Below are positions 10,997 through 21,870 of a stretch of DNA of 64,000 nt, in pieces (position 1 is the first letter of the stretch; each line of letters opens with the position of its first letter). Both the position numbers and the translations under genes were made by a program. The stretch spans positions 27,256,488-27,320,487 of the forward strand of contig OZ024871.1 in assembly GCA_964017185.1 (NCBI GenBank), in the 5' to 3' direction. This stretch comes from Rugalucina vietnamica (taxonomy: Eukaryota > Mollusca > Bivalvia > Lucinida > Lucinidae). The notes under the pieces were generated by a model, which had not been told where the DNA came from, did no database searches, and saw nothing but the letters and a program-made list of their open reading frames with translations.

Positions 10997-11266
10997 AAAA
11001 ACTAATTACCAGCATTTCTGTCAGACCTTTGTGCTCTAAACTGTCTGAAACCAGGGATTTGGGGACAGTTTTGGGAAGGGGCCTTAGGGCATTTCTGATT
11101 GGGTCTTGCTTTCAGAATTTACTCGTTGGCCGAGGGCGTTTTTTATCGGTCATATCCAGCGGTCCAACAAACTTTCATAAACATTGGGTGTCATAGTCAA
11201 GACTCTTGCTAGGTTAAGCATAGACAAAGAATTTGACTTGACCACCTTCTTAGCTCTTGGCGATTT

Positions 11267-11691
11267 GAGCCGCCTCATAAAAAAACCAACAATCTGCATA
11301 TTTGGAAACAAAGACACAGATCAACTTCGCGGTAACAGCGAAGCTGATCAGCGCCTTTGTTTTTACTACACGGATAGTAAAATTCCTCCGTTTCCAAATC
11401 CAAAACTTCCAGCCTCTAGCCATCTTCTGTGACTGTACAGTTCATGGGCGGATCCAGAGGGGGGACAGGGGGTCCGTAACCCCCCTGGCATTGCCAGATT
11501 ATTAATTTTTGCCATGTTGAAATTTTCCGTCAGATCCCTTCTGGGAATTTTATTTTCTTTTTTTTTTTTTTTTGGAATTTGGACCCCCCCCCCCCCCCCC
11601 CCTGAGAAAATTTTCTGGATCGGCGCATGCAGTCTGATTTGTGTCAGACCTGTTCAAAAACCACATTGTTGGGTTTCTCACAAGACGGCTC
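11267..11691 (+). mobile_element. GAGCC-family MITE, copy 2, split by another element
   Basis: Starts GAGCCGCCTCAT and ends ACGGCTC, with ATTT duplicated at 11263-11266 and 11692-11695. The internal palindrome has arms around GCGGTAACAGC. The block that should read on from GACTGTACAG is interrupted at 11441 and resumes at 11630 with CAGTCTGATTTGTG. Removing the 188-bp insert and one CAGT restores the family sequence. Confidence 0.85.
11442..11629. mobile_element. GATCCAG-ended 188-bp element nested in the MITE
   Basis: Ends are TCATGGGCGGATCCAGAGGG and the complement-like CTGGATCGGCGCATG, flanked by CAGT (11438-11441, 11630-11633). The interior holds G-, T- and C-homopolymers, including about 20 C. 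The same left end recurs at the right edge of the window (about 63958-64000), so this is a dispersed family. Confidence 0.75.
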
Positions 11692-11812
11692 ATTTGTTTA
11701 TAATCACGTCCTCTGAGGCTTGGAATTTTGACCAAACACTTACGGCACATCAATGTATCAAAGCTTTGCTAAATGTACCTTTCCAGTCCAAGGCATCTAA
11801 ATGCAAAACTTT

Positions 11813-12090
11813 CATGGCCAATAAAAACTTGTCCATGCAATATACAGAGAATTTTTCAGCTGTAAAAATTGAAATTTCTTTGGAAAAAAAATATGATAAT
11901 TTCCTTGTTTTTGCACACAACATAAATTGTGGATACAGGTTAGAACTGCCTTGCTGTTGTGGTTCTAACAAGTACATGTACCCACAATCTATGTTTTGAA
12001 GCAAAAATAAGAAAAATTGTATACCTGTGCATACCCCAGTTTTACTACATAAGAGTTAGGTATTTAATTCATGGACATGCTTTCCTGATG
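11813..12090 (-). mobile_element. CATCAG-family element, copy 1
   Basis: Family description: 265-300 bp. Outer ends are CATCAGGAAAACATGTCCGT and the complement of CATTACGAAAACATGCCCAT. Next to the first end is a nested hairpin (TACCCC...ACCCCA...TGGGGT...GGGGTA). The centre is a long palindrome, AGATTGTGGGTACACGTTAG with its complement, extended by ATTTTTGCTCAAAACAT arms. This copy is diverged, with a central indel. Confidence 0.7.
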
Positions 12091-13759
12091 CCAATTTGGA
12101 CATAAAGTAAATCCCAGCTGTGCCATTGGTGAAGCAGTTGAGTCCTTGTCAGCCTCTGTCTCTGTGGTAAAATTCTCTGTTGAAGTCAAAGATTTACAGA
12201 AAAAAAAATGAGTCACATCTTAAGAAAAGATTTAGTGTTCACTCAACCTTGGATTAATATTTTTCGAGGACTCAACATACTCTATTAGGATTCAGTTTGA
12301 AAAGCTGGTTAGGTAATATCTTAGAGTGCTCCAGTAATGTATTAAAGTGCCTGTAGAAAAAGAGAATTAGAGCCTTAAAACATAGTCAATAAAACAATAC
12401 ATTATGTTGGCAGGAAGACTAAAAGGGCGCCATTAGTTCCATCTGTCTGCTTTGACAGATCACAAAGTTTTATCTAAGCTCTTAACATGTTTAAGAGCAA
12501 TTTCCTTGAATATATAGCCAGGATATAAATGGGCTAGGTCAGTGTTTATAAATAATTGTATGCCCCGCTTAACCATAACTATGGAATAATCTACTGTCTC
12601 AGAATTTACTAAATCACAACTGAAGAATGTGGTGGCCCATTGGTGCAGTGATTTTTTTTCAGCATTTAGGGAACAGTACCAGTACGGTTCAAATGGGAAA
12701 AACACCCTAAATATACCGTCAGTTGGGGAAAATTAGCAACATTTATCGAAAGACCAGTAAAAATGGTAAACATAGCATGATAAGTGTTACAGTGATTTGT
12801 TTTCTAAAAGTAAACAACAATATATGACTGGGAATCATAAAAAATTCCTTGTCACAATATCTGATAAATTAATTGACAAATTGGTGCTTTTAACAGTACA
12901 TGTATTAAATTATGAGCCTGATTGGGAAACTCTCTCAGATTGGGAATTTTGAACCATGCATTTGGGAAAAAAGATACCTTTTGTCATTGGGAACAAAGCT
13001 GGTGTTGGTTTTATAGCAAAAAAATCACTGTGGTGGTTTCCTACTTCCAAGCGTTGAAACCTACCTATGCCATAAAGCAGTGTCTTGTACAGTCTCCATA
13101 CCAACGTGACTGAAAATTGTTGACTAGAAAGTCAACAACACAAACAGAAAACAGAATGATTTATTCCTCCAACAAAGTAGGCATCTCGGGCATGTTTAGA
13201 GACTAATTAATTATTCATTCAAGCAGATGGAATAATTAACTGATTTTGTCAGCTGATACATGGAACACCTGTATGTTTTGCAAATTAATGCAAAGTTAGG
13301 TGCACCATAAGAAAGTGTGTGCAAAACTGAAAATGAACAAGCACAGGCCAGACTGCTGATATGAGCAGTCTTACTAGTAAATGAGCCTTTGTTTCCATCA
13401 TTGTCTGGTGTGAACAGTTTGAGTTTTCAATTTTCATGTGAAAGTCTAGATTTGTACTTTAAGTATAGCTGAAAACAGAAAGTAGGCAGATTAGTTCTTG
13501 ATATGCATCTTTTGCATCCATTGTTGTATTGTTTCTGTTATCAGGATAGTACTCACACAGTTTTCTTGCAAAGCAGTGATGATTTTAAGTATTTCATTAT
13601 TTATAGTTAATTCTCTTATATGATTCGTACCAATTTTAAGTAACACGCATTCAAAAGCAGGTAACAATTATTTAGTGCCTTTTAAACCATCAGTTAATTT
13701 AAAATCTTCAACAAGCTCATTTTCATGGCATATTATTGTAGATGCAACATATTTTTCAG
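12091..13759. other. No recognisable feature; likely intron or intergenic
   Basis: Moderately AT-rich unique-looking sequence. Open frames near 12460-12705 and 12910-13113 overlap on opposite strands and show no domain. I see no repeats here that match the other families in the window. Confidence 0.5.
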
Positions 13760-13859
13760 GCACCCCGATGAAGATATTCAAAGGCTACAGAATTATTCCC
13801 AACCTGAATATAGAGAAGACACCTTGATGCTCTGAAATCGAGATCAGTTATATAGAGAG
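13760..13859 (+). other. Exon-like block, non-coding
   Basis: A 100-bp segment is preceded by a T-rich tract and CAG (ATTTTTCAG) and followed by a consensus donor (AGAG|GTGAGT). All three plus-strand frames contain stops, so if it is an exon it is untranslated: a 5' UTR exon or part of a non-coding RNA. It lies on the same strand as, and upstream of, the coding exons at 37.6 and 55.0 kb, but no link can be shown from sequence. Confidence 0.3.
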
Positions 13860-14906
13860 GTGAGTCAAATTCATTAATCTATGCAGTGGTTAGTTTTACA
13901 GGTGTTTGTTGGATAATTTTTGTTACATTAACTGTCATATGTACATGTTTACACACCTGCTATCCAGGGACAACCAAGGCAACTGAGAACAGCAAATCAC
14001 AGCTAAAATCAATATAAGGTGTATGATGCAAGTTCCTGTGGGACCATCTGACCTGTGGCAAGTTGTTCCCAAATAGGTATTTACTCCATATTCCATCTAT
14101 GTTGGTTGTTCTCAGTCATGTTGAGTGTCGCTGGATAGCTGGTGTGATTTATGGATGTATAATACAGTTCAACCTCATTATAGTACTCCTCAGTTACAAG
14201 GCAGTTTTTAGTACAACTTGGCCATGACATGTCTCCCAAAATGGTTATTTTGTTATATGGATATTGTAAGTAACTTCTTTATAACACAGTTTCACTTATA
14301 ACACAGTCTTTATCTATGAACGTACACCAGACAAAGCATTATAAGGATGTTACCCTGTACTATTTATGGTATAATTGTAAGTGCCAACAACATTTCGTTG
14401 AACTTTAAGAAAAAAGAAATTATCTTAATAAAGTTTGTGTCGCTTTATTGTTATTCCATTTTATGTGCAAGATGTGATTTACCAGATGTGACACACCTCA
14501 GCGACACTCTACAAGAATAAAAGTTGTTCATTCCATAAACACGAACAATTTAGCCATTATACTTGATAAAACAGTGGGTTTAGATGCGTTAATGTGAATT
14601 TTATTTCATTTTCATTGATTCTTGCTTTGTCTTCCATTGATAGCAACGCCAAAGCTCGAATTTCAGCAAGATTAGGCATTTTACAGAGTTCTTAATTTCT
14701 TAATTCAATATTTCATCCATATTAGCTGAACTAATTATCCCCTTGATAGAACCAGGGTCTTGTTTATATGCCCGCCAATATTGATTGTATCACCATAGGC
14801 TGCAGACCAGATAACTTTATGGAAGATAGTGGGTAATAAGTAAGGAACAAATATCAGGAACTTAAGGTAGAAATTGCATGTTTCCTTTTCAAGAGCGTTA
14901 TTTGCT
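13860..14906. other. No recognisable feature
   Basis: AT-rich sequence without conserved coding potential. Short repeats of 'TTATAACACAG' type near 14280-14310 are weak. It ends at the TSD of the RTE-like LINE. Confidence 0.45.
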
Positions 14907-14919
14907 GGTTTAATAGTCT

Positions 14920-16266
14920 GATAGTTCGTCTCTCACTAATGAGAAAGACCATCATTATTTCTTGAATAGTGCTGATGTGTGTTGGTGAGTTCTTTGATGG
15001 CTGACTAGGCCAATTCTGGCTCTAAACTGTCGGTTGCAAGTAGAGCAAGTCAATGTCATAGAGTCTGCTGGTGGCACATTTGTTTTGGCTTTGCGCTCTC
15101 TTCGCTTTCTTTCAGTTTCACAGATTCTCTTCTTTTCATAGAGAGCTGCTCCTTTGTTGATGAGACCTCGCCACTTTGATCGCTCCTGTGCAGTCTGTTC
15201 CCAGGACCCCATTGGTATTTCGAAAGCCTTCAGAGAGGCTTTGAGGGTGTCTTTGTTGCGTTTCTTCTGGCCACCTTGAGAGCGCTTTCCCTCCTGTAGT
15301 TCTCCATAGAAAACTTTCTTTGGAAGTCGCGCATCAGGCATTCTTATAACATGGCCAGTCCATCTTAGCTGTGCTAGCTTTAAGCATGCATGCATGCTTT
15401 GCATCCCTGCTTTCCTCAGGACCTCTGTGTCTGGAATCTTGTCCTGCCACTTGATTTTTAACAACTTTCTCAAACAGCTTAAGTGGAAATGGTTAAGTCT
15501 CTTTGCATGGCGTTGGTATACTGTCCAGGTCTCACATGCATACAAGAGGGTTGGCAGTACCACAGCCTTGTAGACTTTCAGCTTGGTGTCAAGCTTGATT
15601 CCATTTCGCTCCCAGACATTTGCACGGAGTCTTCCGAATGCCACACTAGCTTTTGCAATTCTGGCAGTGATCTCATCATCAATATGCACTGCTCTGGAGA
15701 GAGTGCTTCCCAGGTAGGTGAACTAGTCAACAACTTTCAGTTTTTGCCCATTCACAGTGATGGTTGGTTCATTATATGGTTTTCCGGGGGCTGGTTGGTG
15801 TACAACCTCTGTCTTTTTTGTGCTGATTGTGAGATCATAGTTATCACATGACTGTGAGACTTGATCCATGGCTCTTTGCATTTTTGCCTCTGTGTTGGCA
15901 TTCTTATCCATATCATCTGCATAGAGGAGCTCATCTAGCACATCAGTCTGGACCTTAGTTTTGGCTTGCAACCTTCTGAGGTTGAATATGTTGCCATCAA
16001 AACGGTACATGATTGGAAAACCAGTGTCACTGTCCTGAAAAGCATCCATAAGCATGGCAGAAAACATCATGCTGAACAGTGTTGGTGCCAGAACACAGCC
16101 TTGTTTGACCCCATTTGTTACTTCAAATGGTTCAGAGAACTCTCCATCATTCTGCACACGTGCCTGCATGCCATCATGAAACTGCCGCACCATAGCTATG
16201 AATCTGGGTGGACAGCCAAACTTGGCCATGATTTTCCAGAGTCCATCACGACTAACAGTGTCAAAA
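14920..16266 (-). mobile_element. 5'-truncated RTE-like LINE with 13-bp TSD
   Basis: GGTTTAATAGTCT occurs exactly at 14907-14919 and 16267-16279 and nowhere between. It marks a 13-bp target duplication around a minus-strand insertion of 1347 bp. The insertion starts inside RT motif A (FDTVSRDGLW) and ends after a 35-bp 3' UTR. The 5' truncation and TSD show insertion by target-primed reverse transcription. RTE-like assignment is from recall of similar animal LINE proteins, not from a search. Confidence 0.85.
14955..16266 (-). pseudogene. RTE-like reverse transcriptase C-terminal part with one stop
   Basis: Minus-strand frame of 437 codons with a single in-frame TAG at 15723-15725. Before the stop are motif A, VKQGCVLAPTLF and the catalytic LLYADDMD (YADD) box. 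After it come FTYLGSTL-type residues, the thumb (KLKVYKAVVLPTLLYACETW), RWTGHVIRMPDARLPK, a basic linker and a C-terminal C2H2 zinc-finger-like motif (CSTCNRQFRARIGLVSHQRT, with the final His at the usual spacing). The stop falls within VVD*FTYLG. No other lesion was seen, so the copy is young but dead. Confidence 0.85.
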
Positions 16267-16359
16267 GGTTTAATAGTCTAAAACATTGATGAATCGCTAG
16301 ATGTGTCTCAGGTACTTATCAATAGATCACCTGAATGATGATTGACCACCTTAGACTAA

Positions 16360-17119
16360 AGTCCAATTCGCATGCGCAAAAAATACACGCGTGTAAATAT
16401 ACTCCGGTGTGTATTTATACTCCGGTGTGCAAATCAACCTGAGAGTAAATTTAAATTGCGTTCGCATGGGTTTTATCGCCAGGAGTATTTTTGTAGGTAA
16501 ATTTATCATTTCTGGATTAAAACCTGTTCATTTAAGATTTCTGTATTTGCAAATCAAGAAGAGGCTGCTTCAAGGTGTTCATGTAGACTTTGGCAGCAGA
16601 GGGGAATCATGTAATGGTCAGGCATAACCTTAGCAGTTATACAATTCCCTTTTTTTTCATCCTTTCACAAGGAATTACTGTTAAAATGCCCCAAGAATCC
16701 TAACCAAGAATGATGAAGAAATAGTGTGGCTGTTTGCACTCCATATGATCTAAAATGTTATGAATGGCAATAAACTCTTATTTAGCAACAATGTCCACAG
16801 TTTCAGCAACTGTCATATAATCAGTTAGGAACAAAAAAATGTGAAAATTCGTTATCCATAAGCAGAATATTGACTGGAAATAAAAATACTCATGGGTAAA
16901 TTTTACTTTGCGTTCGCATGGGACATTATAGTAAATTTACACGTGTGTATTTGTAAAAATAAAATTTGCATCTGGTCAGACCCAGGAGTAAATTTACCCA
17001 TATGTAAATATACTCCGGTGTGTATTTGCGTTCGCATGCGCCATTTACTTACCCCGAGTAAAATTTGCACACCGGAGTATATTTACACGTGTGTATTTTT
17101 GGCGCATGCGAATTGGACT
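16360..17119. mobile_element. 760-bp TIR element with TAA flanks
   Basis: TIR of about 55 bp starts AGTCCAATTCGCATGCGC and is mirrored at 17102-17119. TAA flanks both sides (16357-16359, 17120-17122). Both arms contain TACACGYGTGTAAATATACT and CCGGTGTG. The interior repeats GCGTTCGCATG four times together with GAGTAAATTTAC words, so transposase-binding iterons are plausible. The TAA duplication is compatible with PIF/Harbinger, but the terminus does not start with GG. No transposase. Confidence 0.7.
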
Positions 17120-17122
17120 TAA

Positions 17123-17499
17123 GCCTGGATAAGTACCATTGGATTGTCCTTGCATAGGAGCTCTGTGGCTCACAGGCCTTTTGTATTTTTTGAATGAATG
17201 TAAAACTTGCTCAACTGGCTACATGCTTCTTTTGCTGTGAGTGAACATCTGTTTTTCTGCTTTTCATGGGGTAAAACCTGACAGGCTAGCTGAGGGCTCA
17301 TTGGTGGGTTTAGAGGGGGTTTCAGCATGGTTCGCCCAACCCCCTCTCTCTAAGACCAAAATTATTTTCATCGGAAAATTTAGGTTAAGTCTGGTGGTGA
17401 AATATAGAAAATGACCCCCCCTTGGTGCAGTTGAAATCTTCACCTAGCTTCGCCCCTTTGTTTTGAAAAAATTGGAGTAAGCCAAGAGAGATTGTCTTG
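17123..17499. other. No recognisable feature
   Basis: Short unique-looking stretch with a C-run near 17417. No coding or RNA signal seen. Confidence 0.4.
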
Positions 17500-17716
17500 A
17501 CTCGTATAAGCCTGGCATCCTTTTTGTGGGACATAGGCAAACAGAATAGCCCCAGTGGTGACACTGCAGAATGCGGCATCCCATCTGGGGCTATTCTGTT
17601 TGCTTGGAGGAATTTTATCGAAAAATGGAATAAAAATTCAAAATCACTTCCTGAAAAGGACAGTGGACTCAACCAGTCTATAATGATGGGCAATTCCATT
17701 CTTCATTAATGGGTTA
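17500..17716. repeat. AAGCCTGGCATCC dispersed repeat, copy 1
   Basis: Begins TATAAGCCTGGCATCC. It contains a hairpin whose stem is GCAAACAGAATAGCCCC and its complement around a GCGGCATCCC-like loop, then GGAATAAAAATTCAAAATCA, and ends ATGGGTTAA. A second copy lies at 56171-56395 and a fragment at 61787-61845. The TTAACCCAT terminus resembles abundant bivalve MITEs (from recall). Both long copies also show a similar minus-strand open frame, which reflects shared repeat sequence, not a gene. Confidence 0.7.
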
Positions 17717-17902
17717 AGCATTAAACAACAAACATGCAAATTCAGCATTTATGATGATGTAAAGCAGGTTTTTCTGTAAGGTGGCTTATTAGATATTATT
17801 CGTTTTGCAACATTTCTATTGATGTCCTATTGATTCATTTAAAATCTGCATTCTATCTTTTAAGGAGATTTGTGATTTTGATCTGTGGCTTCAAGCATCA
17901 GA

Positions 17903-18088
17903 TAAGCCGCGTCATGAGAAAACCGGACTTTTGCAGCTGTGCAGTAACCGCACAGCTGATCAGCGCCTGTGTTTTCGCTACACGAAATCCCTCCTCTAAG
18001 TATATCCAAAATTTCAAACTATTAGCCTTCTTCTGTGGCTGTACAGACTGGTTTGTGTCAGACCTGGTCGGACCCTGAGAAGACCGGT
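17903..18088 (+). mobile_element. GAGCC-family MITE, copy 3 (diverged)
   Basis: Starts AAGCCGCGTCATGAGAAAAC and ends in a degraded GAAGACCGGTTTGAT. The first palindrome arm is deleted up to GCAGCTGTGCAGTAACCGCA. The conserved block TTCTGTGGCTGTACAGACTG is present. Flanking duplication not visible. Confidence 0.7.
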
Positions 18089-18177
18089 TTGATCTGGCTT
18101 CAAGCATCAGATGGTGCATTTCAATGGCGTGACAGTCTGACAGAATTGAATTTCCCTCTTCATTTAAAGAAGAATAT

Positions 18178-18408
18178 GAGCCATGTCATAAGAAAATCTA
18201 TTTAAGGGTTTCAGACCAGGTCCAACACAATCTGACTTGTACAGACACAGAAGAAAACTACAAGCATGAAATTTTTGATTGATGGAGAAGAGGGTTTCTA
18301 CTATCGGTGCAGCAAAAAACAAAGGTGTTGATCAGATGTGCGGTTACTGCACAGCTGATCTGCGTCTTTGTTTTTGTGTTGTTAAACGGCAGGTTTTATC
18401 GTGATGAT
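18178..18408 (-). mobile_element. GAGCC-family MITE, copy 4 (diverged)
   Basis: Starts GAGCCATGTCATAAGAAAAT in minus orientation, with the block CAGACACAGAAG...AAGAGGG and a palindrome around GTGCGGTTACTGCAC. The right end is degraded (CAGGTTTTATCGTGATGATG). It lies about 90 bp from copy 3 in the opposite orientation. Confidence 0.7.
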
Positions 18409-19957
18409 GTTCATATGGAACTGATGGTCTGTGATTGATGGGAGCTGATATTCATGAGACAAATTTAGACGCTGTTTGTACATTCAATATTACGCTAATA
18501 CAATCTTTAAGGAGTGTGAGGCTTTGTTAGTAAAACCTTATTCTGTTTGTGGGTCAGTGATGACGTCATAGGCTCAGTTCTAGAGCTTCAGAGATTTTGG
18601 CTTGACTGAAACTATGGAGACAAAATATTGTTGACTTGGATGTTAAGAATAAAATCACACAACATGTTTTTTCTTGGTTATACCTTTTGGCCTTTTCAGT
18701 TTGTTTAATTTCATTCAAAACACTATCATTTTTTTAAATAGTTTCTAAAAAAAAATTCAAGTGGATTTGAGCTTTGATTAAATTTTTTGAATGTTGCTAA
18801 TTGGACATTAGTCTTTATGTCTTGACCAGAGTCAACAGGTTGATCAGAAGATTGTCTTTATTTATATTGAAGCAGGTCCCTGATCCTCAAGTCCAACACA
18901 ACACAGTTTTGTCATGGAGATTTGGTCCTGAAACTGTTTCTTTGTTGCATGGCCATGTTTGCTCTTCCCCCTGGAAGAGCAGAGTGCTCTTCTCTGGAAG
19001 AGCAGGGGAAGAAGATTTGTCAGTTATTGGTGGAAGAAATTTGCACTACTAACTGGTAATCTGCCTCTGGGAGACTTGCCCAGGAACAGTGTGGTGAGGA
19101 TAACTGACAGTCCTGACGTTTTTGAGCCAGATGACCATAGCCTTAAAGCAACAACTCAAACAGATAAACTAATGTGTGTGTTCTATTTTGCTCACAGTGT
19201 TTGGCTACAGAGCTAGACACATTAATAAGTAAATATTGTCATTCGATTATAGTTTGTTAGTTTAAAGTAGTTATCTAAATTACCTTGACCATTCTAATGT
19301 TTTGGACAGCATTAGCTGTATTCACACCTCTTTGTTTCTTTATGATGAAGATTGTCATATAAAGTACGACTGAAGGAATAAACACATGGCCCTATATCTT
19401 TTAACGGTCTGCTCCGATTCTTGACATGTAAGAGACGTGTATATTCTAATGTTGGTCTGCACTATTTGACTCATCCTGTTAGATAACTAAGGATCATGGA
19501 AAGTTTGTTGTATCCTTGGCCTTGTTTTATGAGACACATCAAACAATCTTGAGCTGTATTGACAGTAATTCTGTCTTTTTTGGTTTGCTGACCAGTTTCG
19601 ACATAAGTCCAGCCATACACTATTAGAAGCTCATGATGGCCTGAAGCTTGGCATCTGAGTTTAACTTTATGGAAGCTGATGGATTGGACTGTCTGTTTCC
19701 AGACAGAAAGGTACTGAACAAGTCGCAAAAAGTCAGAACACAGCTGATCTAAGCTTTTCTTTTTCGCATTTACCAAAGAACAGACTATCTCTTGATGAAG
19801 CTTTTACCTTATTTTAAGGTATTCACAATTGCCTGGAGGAAAGAAGCATATGTAGATGATGTTTATGGACTTAGAAATTATTAATTAGGAATATTTTAAG
19901 ATAGGTAATTAAAAATAAGAGTCATTGTTGTCAACCGCATTTACATCAAACTAATAT
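18409..19957. other. Unique-looking AT-rich stretch
   Basis: No gene seen. It contains a small cluster of GCTCTTCC/GGAAGAGC palindromes at about 18960-19010 (annotated separately). The minus-strand frame at 19471-19776 has no recognisable domain. Confidence 0.45.
18960..19010. repeat. Clustered GCTCTTC/GAAGAGC inverted words
   Basis: Four alternating GCTCTTC and GAAGAGC words within 50 bp (GCTCTTCCCCCTGGAAGAGC, then GTGCTCTTCTCTGGAAGAGC) can form two adjacent hairpins. Confidence 0.7.
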
Positions 19958-20178
19958 GAGCTGCGTCATGAGAAAACTGGAGTTTTTGCATATGCAAAAA
20001 CAAAGACGCAGATCAGCTGTGCAGTAACTGCACAGCTGATCAGTGCCTTTGTTTTTGCTACATGGATAGTAAAATCCCTCTACTCGTTAAATTTGAAATT
20101 TCAAGCTTTGTTCTTCTTTTGTGACTGTACAGGCTCTGGTTGGCAGTCCTCAAGACTGGTTTTCTTGTAGCGTGGCCA
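19958..20178 (+). mobile_element. GAGCC-family MITE, copy 5
   Basis: Starts GAGCTGCGTCATGAGAAAAC. The palindrome is complete, with core TGTGCAGTAACTGCACA. The second half contains TTTTGTGACTGTACAGG. The right TIR is degraded (TTCTTGTAGCGTGGCCA). No clear flanking duplication. Confidence 0.8.
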
Positions 20179-20282
20179 TCCACCTCATCCCATTTTCATT
20201 GTAGTCATCTTGAATTTGTGGTCAATATGGTGAAAATAAAAAGAGCTGATCTTAAACGATTGCTCATATTACACCCTGTATA

Positions 20283-20945
20283 CCGCTGCCGTGATGCTAC
20301 AAAATATGTTAGAGCATAGATTGATTTGGCAGCCACCTACATAGGGAGACAATGAACTTGGTGCTGTAGGTTGTAGTCAAATCAATCCAACTTCCAATCA
20401 TCACACTCCATTTTGTAACATGTCATGTGATGTTGCATACATCTGCGCTGTAAGAATCATAGGTATGAATGGTATATTAAGGCCATTGATATTTGTTACC
20501 TCTTCTTAGATCCCAAATTCCATGCTTCTAGTCTTCTGTTACTGTTTAGCCGGGGTTCTGTCGAACCATAATTCTGTCGAACCTCTTTGTTAACTTTGAA
20601 GACTTACAGAATTACCCTAAAAGCTCATTTTGCTCTAGCTTAGTTTGAGTCTTTTAGATTCATAAGTTTGACTCATAAGTGACAATGCTGCATGTTTTAG
20701 CACTCTTTATAGCTGAAGATTGATGTAATATTGTATGACACATGACATAATGGAGTGCAATGATTGAAAGCCTGAATGATTGGGATTCAACCTACAGCAA
20801 AGAGTTCATTGCCTAACTGTAGGTATTTGCCAAATCGTTATTGCATGGCTGTATGTAGTTGCACAATTGATCTGACTTCCAATCAATGCACTCCATTTTG
20901 TCACATGTAGTGTGATGTTGCATCAGTCTGCGCTGAAAGAAATTT
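20283..20945. repeat. Two related foldback units (CACTCCATTTTGT repeat)
   Basis: The block ACTTCCAATCA..CACTCCATTTTGT..CACATG..GTGATGTTGCAT...CTGCGCTG occurs at about 20388-20452 and 20873-20935. A complementary-looking partner (GACATAATGGAGTGCAATGA near 20744-20766) and GGTTGTAG/CTACAG words lie upstream of each. It appears to be two copies of a foldback element in direct orientation. Confidence 0.6.
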
Positions 20946-21021
20946 GGTAGCATTACTGGTGTACATGGTGTTAAGGGCTAGATGTAAGACTTGGGATCTT
21001 GAAGAATCATAAAACACAATT

Positions 21022-21214
21022 GAGCCATCTTGTGGGAAAATCAACAATGTGGTTTGCGAACAGGTCCGATATAAATCAGGATGTACAGTCACAGAAGACA
21101 GCTAGAAGCTTGAAATTTCGGAATTAAGAAGAAGAGGAATTGTACTTTCCGCGAAGCTGATCTGCGTCTTTGTTTTCGCCTATGCAGATTGTTTGTTTTC
21201 GCATGAGGCGGCTC
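21022..21214 (-). mobile_element. GAGCC-family MITE, copy 6 (palindrome arm deleted)
   Basis: Intact termini with AATT duplicated (21018-21021, 21215-21218). One arm and the centre of the internal palindrome are missing: the sequence jumps from GTACTTTCC to GCGAAGCTGATCTGCGTC. The deletion leaves a non-palindromic 193-bp derivative. Confidence 0.85.
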
Positions 21215-21417
21215 AATTTATAGGCAAAATATTTACATGTGACACAGAAAGTATGATTAATGTGGAAAATATTTTCGCTGAATGGACATGATTGTCATAG
21301 TTTCATGTTCTGATGTCATTTATTCTTCCAGTCTATTTAGGACATTTTTAGCTATATCCAAAGGGATTCTGTGTCTGACATGAAGACTGGGGGAGCACTG
21401 TTCAGATAATATGCCTG

Positions 21418-21580
21418 TCTGGCTGATCAGCAACTTTGCTTTTTGGCTTCATACATGTATAGTACAAGTCCTCTTTAGTCACTTCCTAAAGCCAAAGTTT
21501 CAAGACTCCAACCATCATCTGTTGATGTACAAAAAATGGTCAGATACCTGAAAGATATGTTGTCTCATGACCCCAGCTCT
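21418..21580 (+). mobile_element. GAGCC-family remnant, copy 7
   Basis: Diverged partial copy recognised by CTGATCAGCAACTTTGCTTT, TATAGTACAAGTCCTC, AAAGTTTCAAGACTCC and a TGTTGATGTAC block in family order. Ends not preserved. Confidence 0.45.
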
Positions 21581-21784
21581 TTTCTTCGACCATTGTCACA
21601 GCGCTGTTAGCTTAAATCAAGAGAATGAAAACAGAAACTTCTTTTGGATCAATAAAATTCTTGCTTCTACGCAGTTCATGTTTCTGCTCGGTTGCCCCTT
21701 TCATTCATAAAACATCAGTTAGTGGAAAGAATCTGTAAGAGAATTATTCCTGATTATCTCAGATATTTTGCTTTTTTCTCAATG

Positions 21785-21870
21785 AAAATATATATTGTGG
21801 GTATTCATTAGAAATGCCTCGCCGAGGCGTTTCTGATGAATAGCCACAACAGATATTTTTTCAAAGAAAT
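21785..21870. repeat. Diverged CATCAG-type palindrome
   Basis: TTGTGGGTATTCATTAGAAA, CGCCTCGCCGAGGCG-like centre and the complement form a hairpin with the same layout as the central palindrome of the CATCAG family. The outer ends are not recognisable. Confidence 0.5.

Noticed and set aside
11514-12004. Overlapping open frames of 161 and 84 codons
   Set aside because: They cross homopolymers, the nested GATCCAG element and a CATCAG-family copy.
17385-17709. Open frame resembling another at 56204-56428
   Set aside because: The similarity comes from the shared AAGCCTGGCATCC dispersed repeat, including its hairpin, not from a conserved protein.
21825-21845. Hammerhead ribozyme core (CTGATGA)
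   Set aside because: The match lies in a CATCAG-type palindrome and no GAAA/stem arrangement completes a hammerhead fold.
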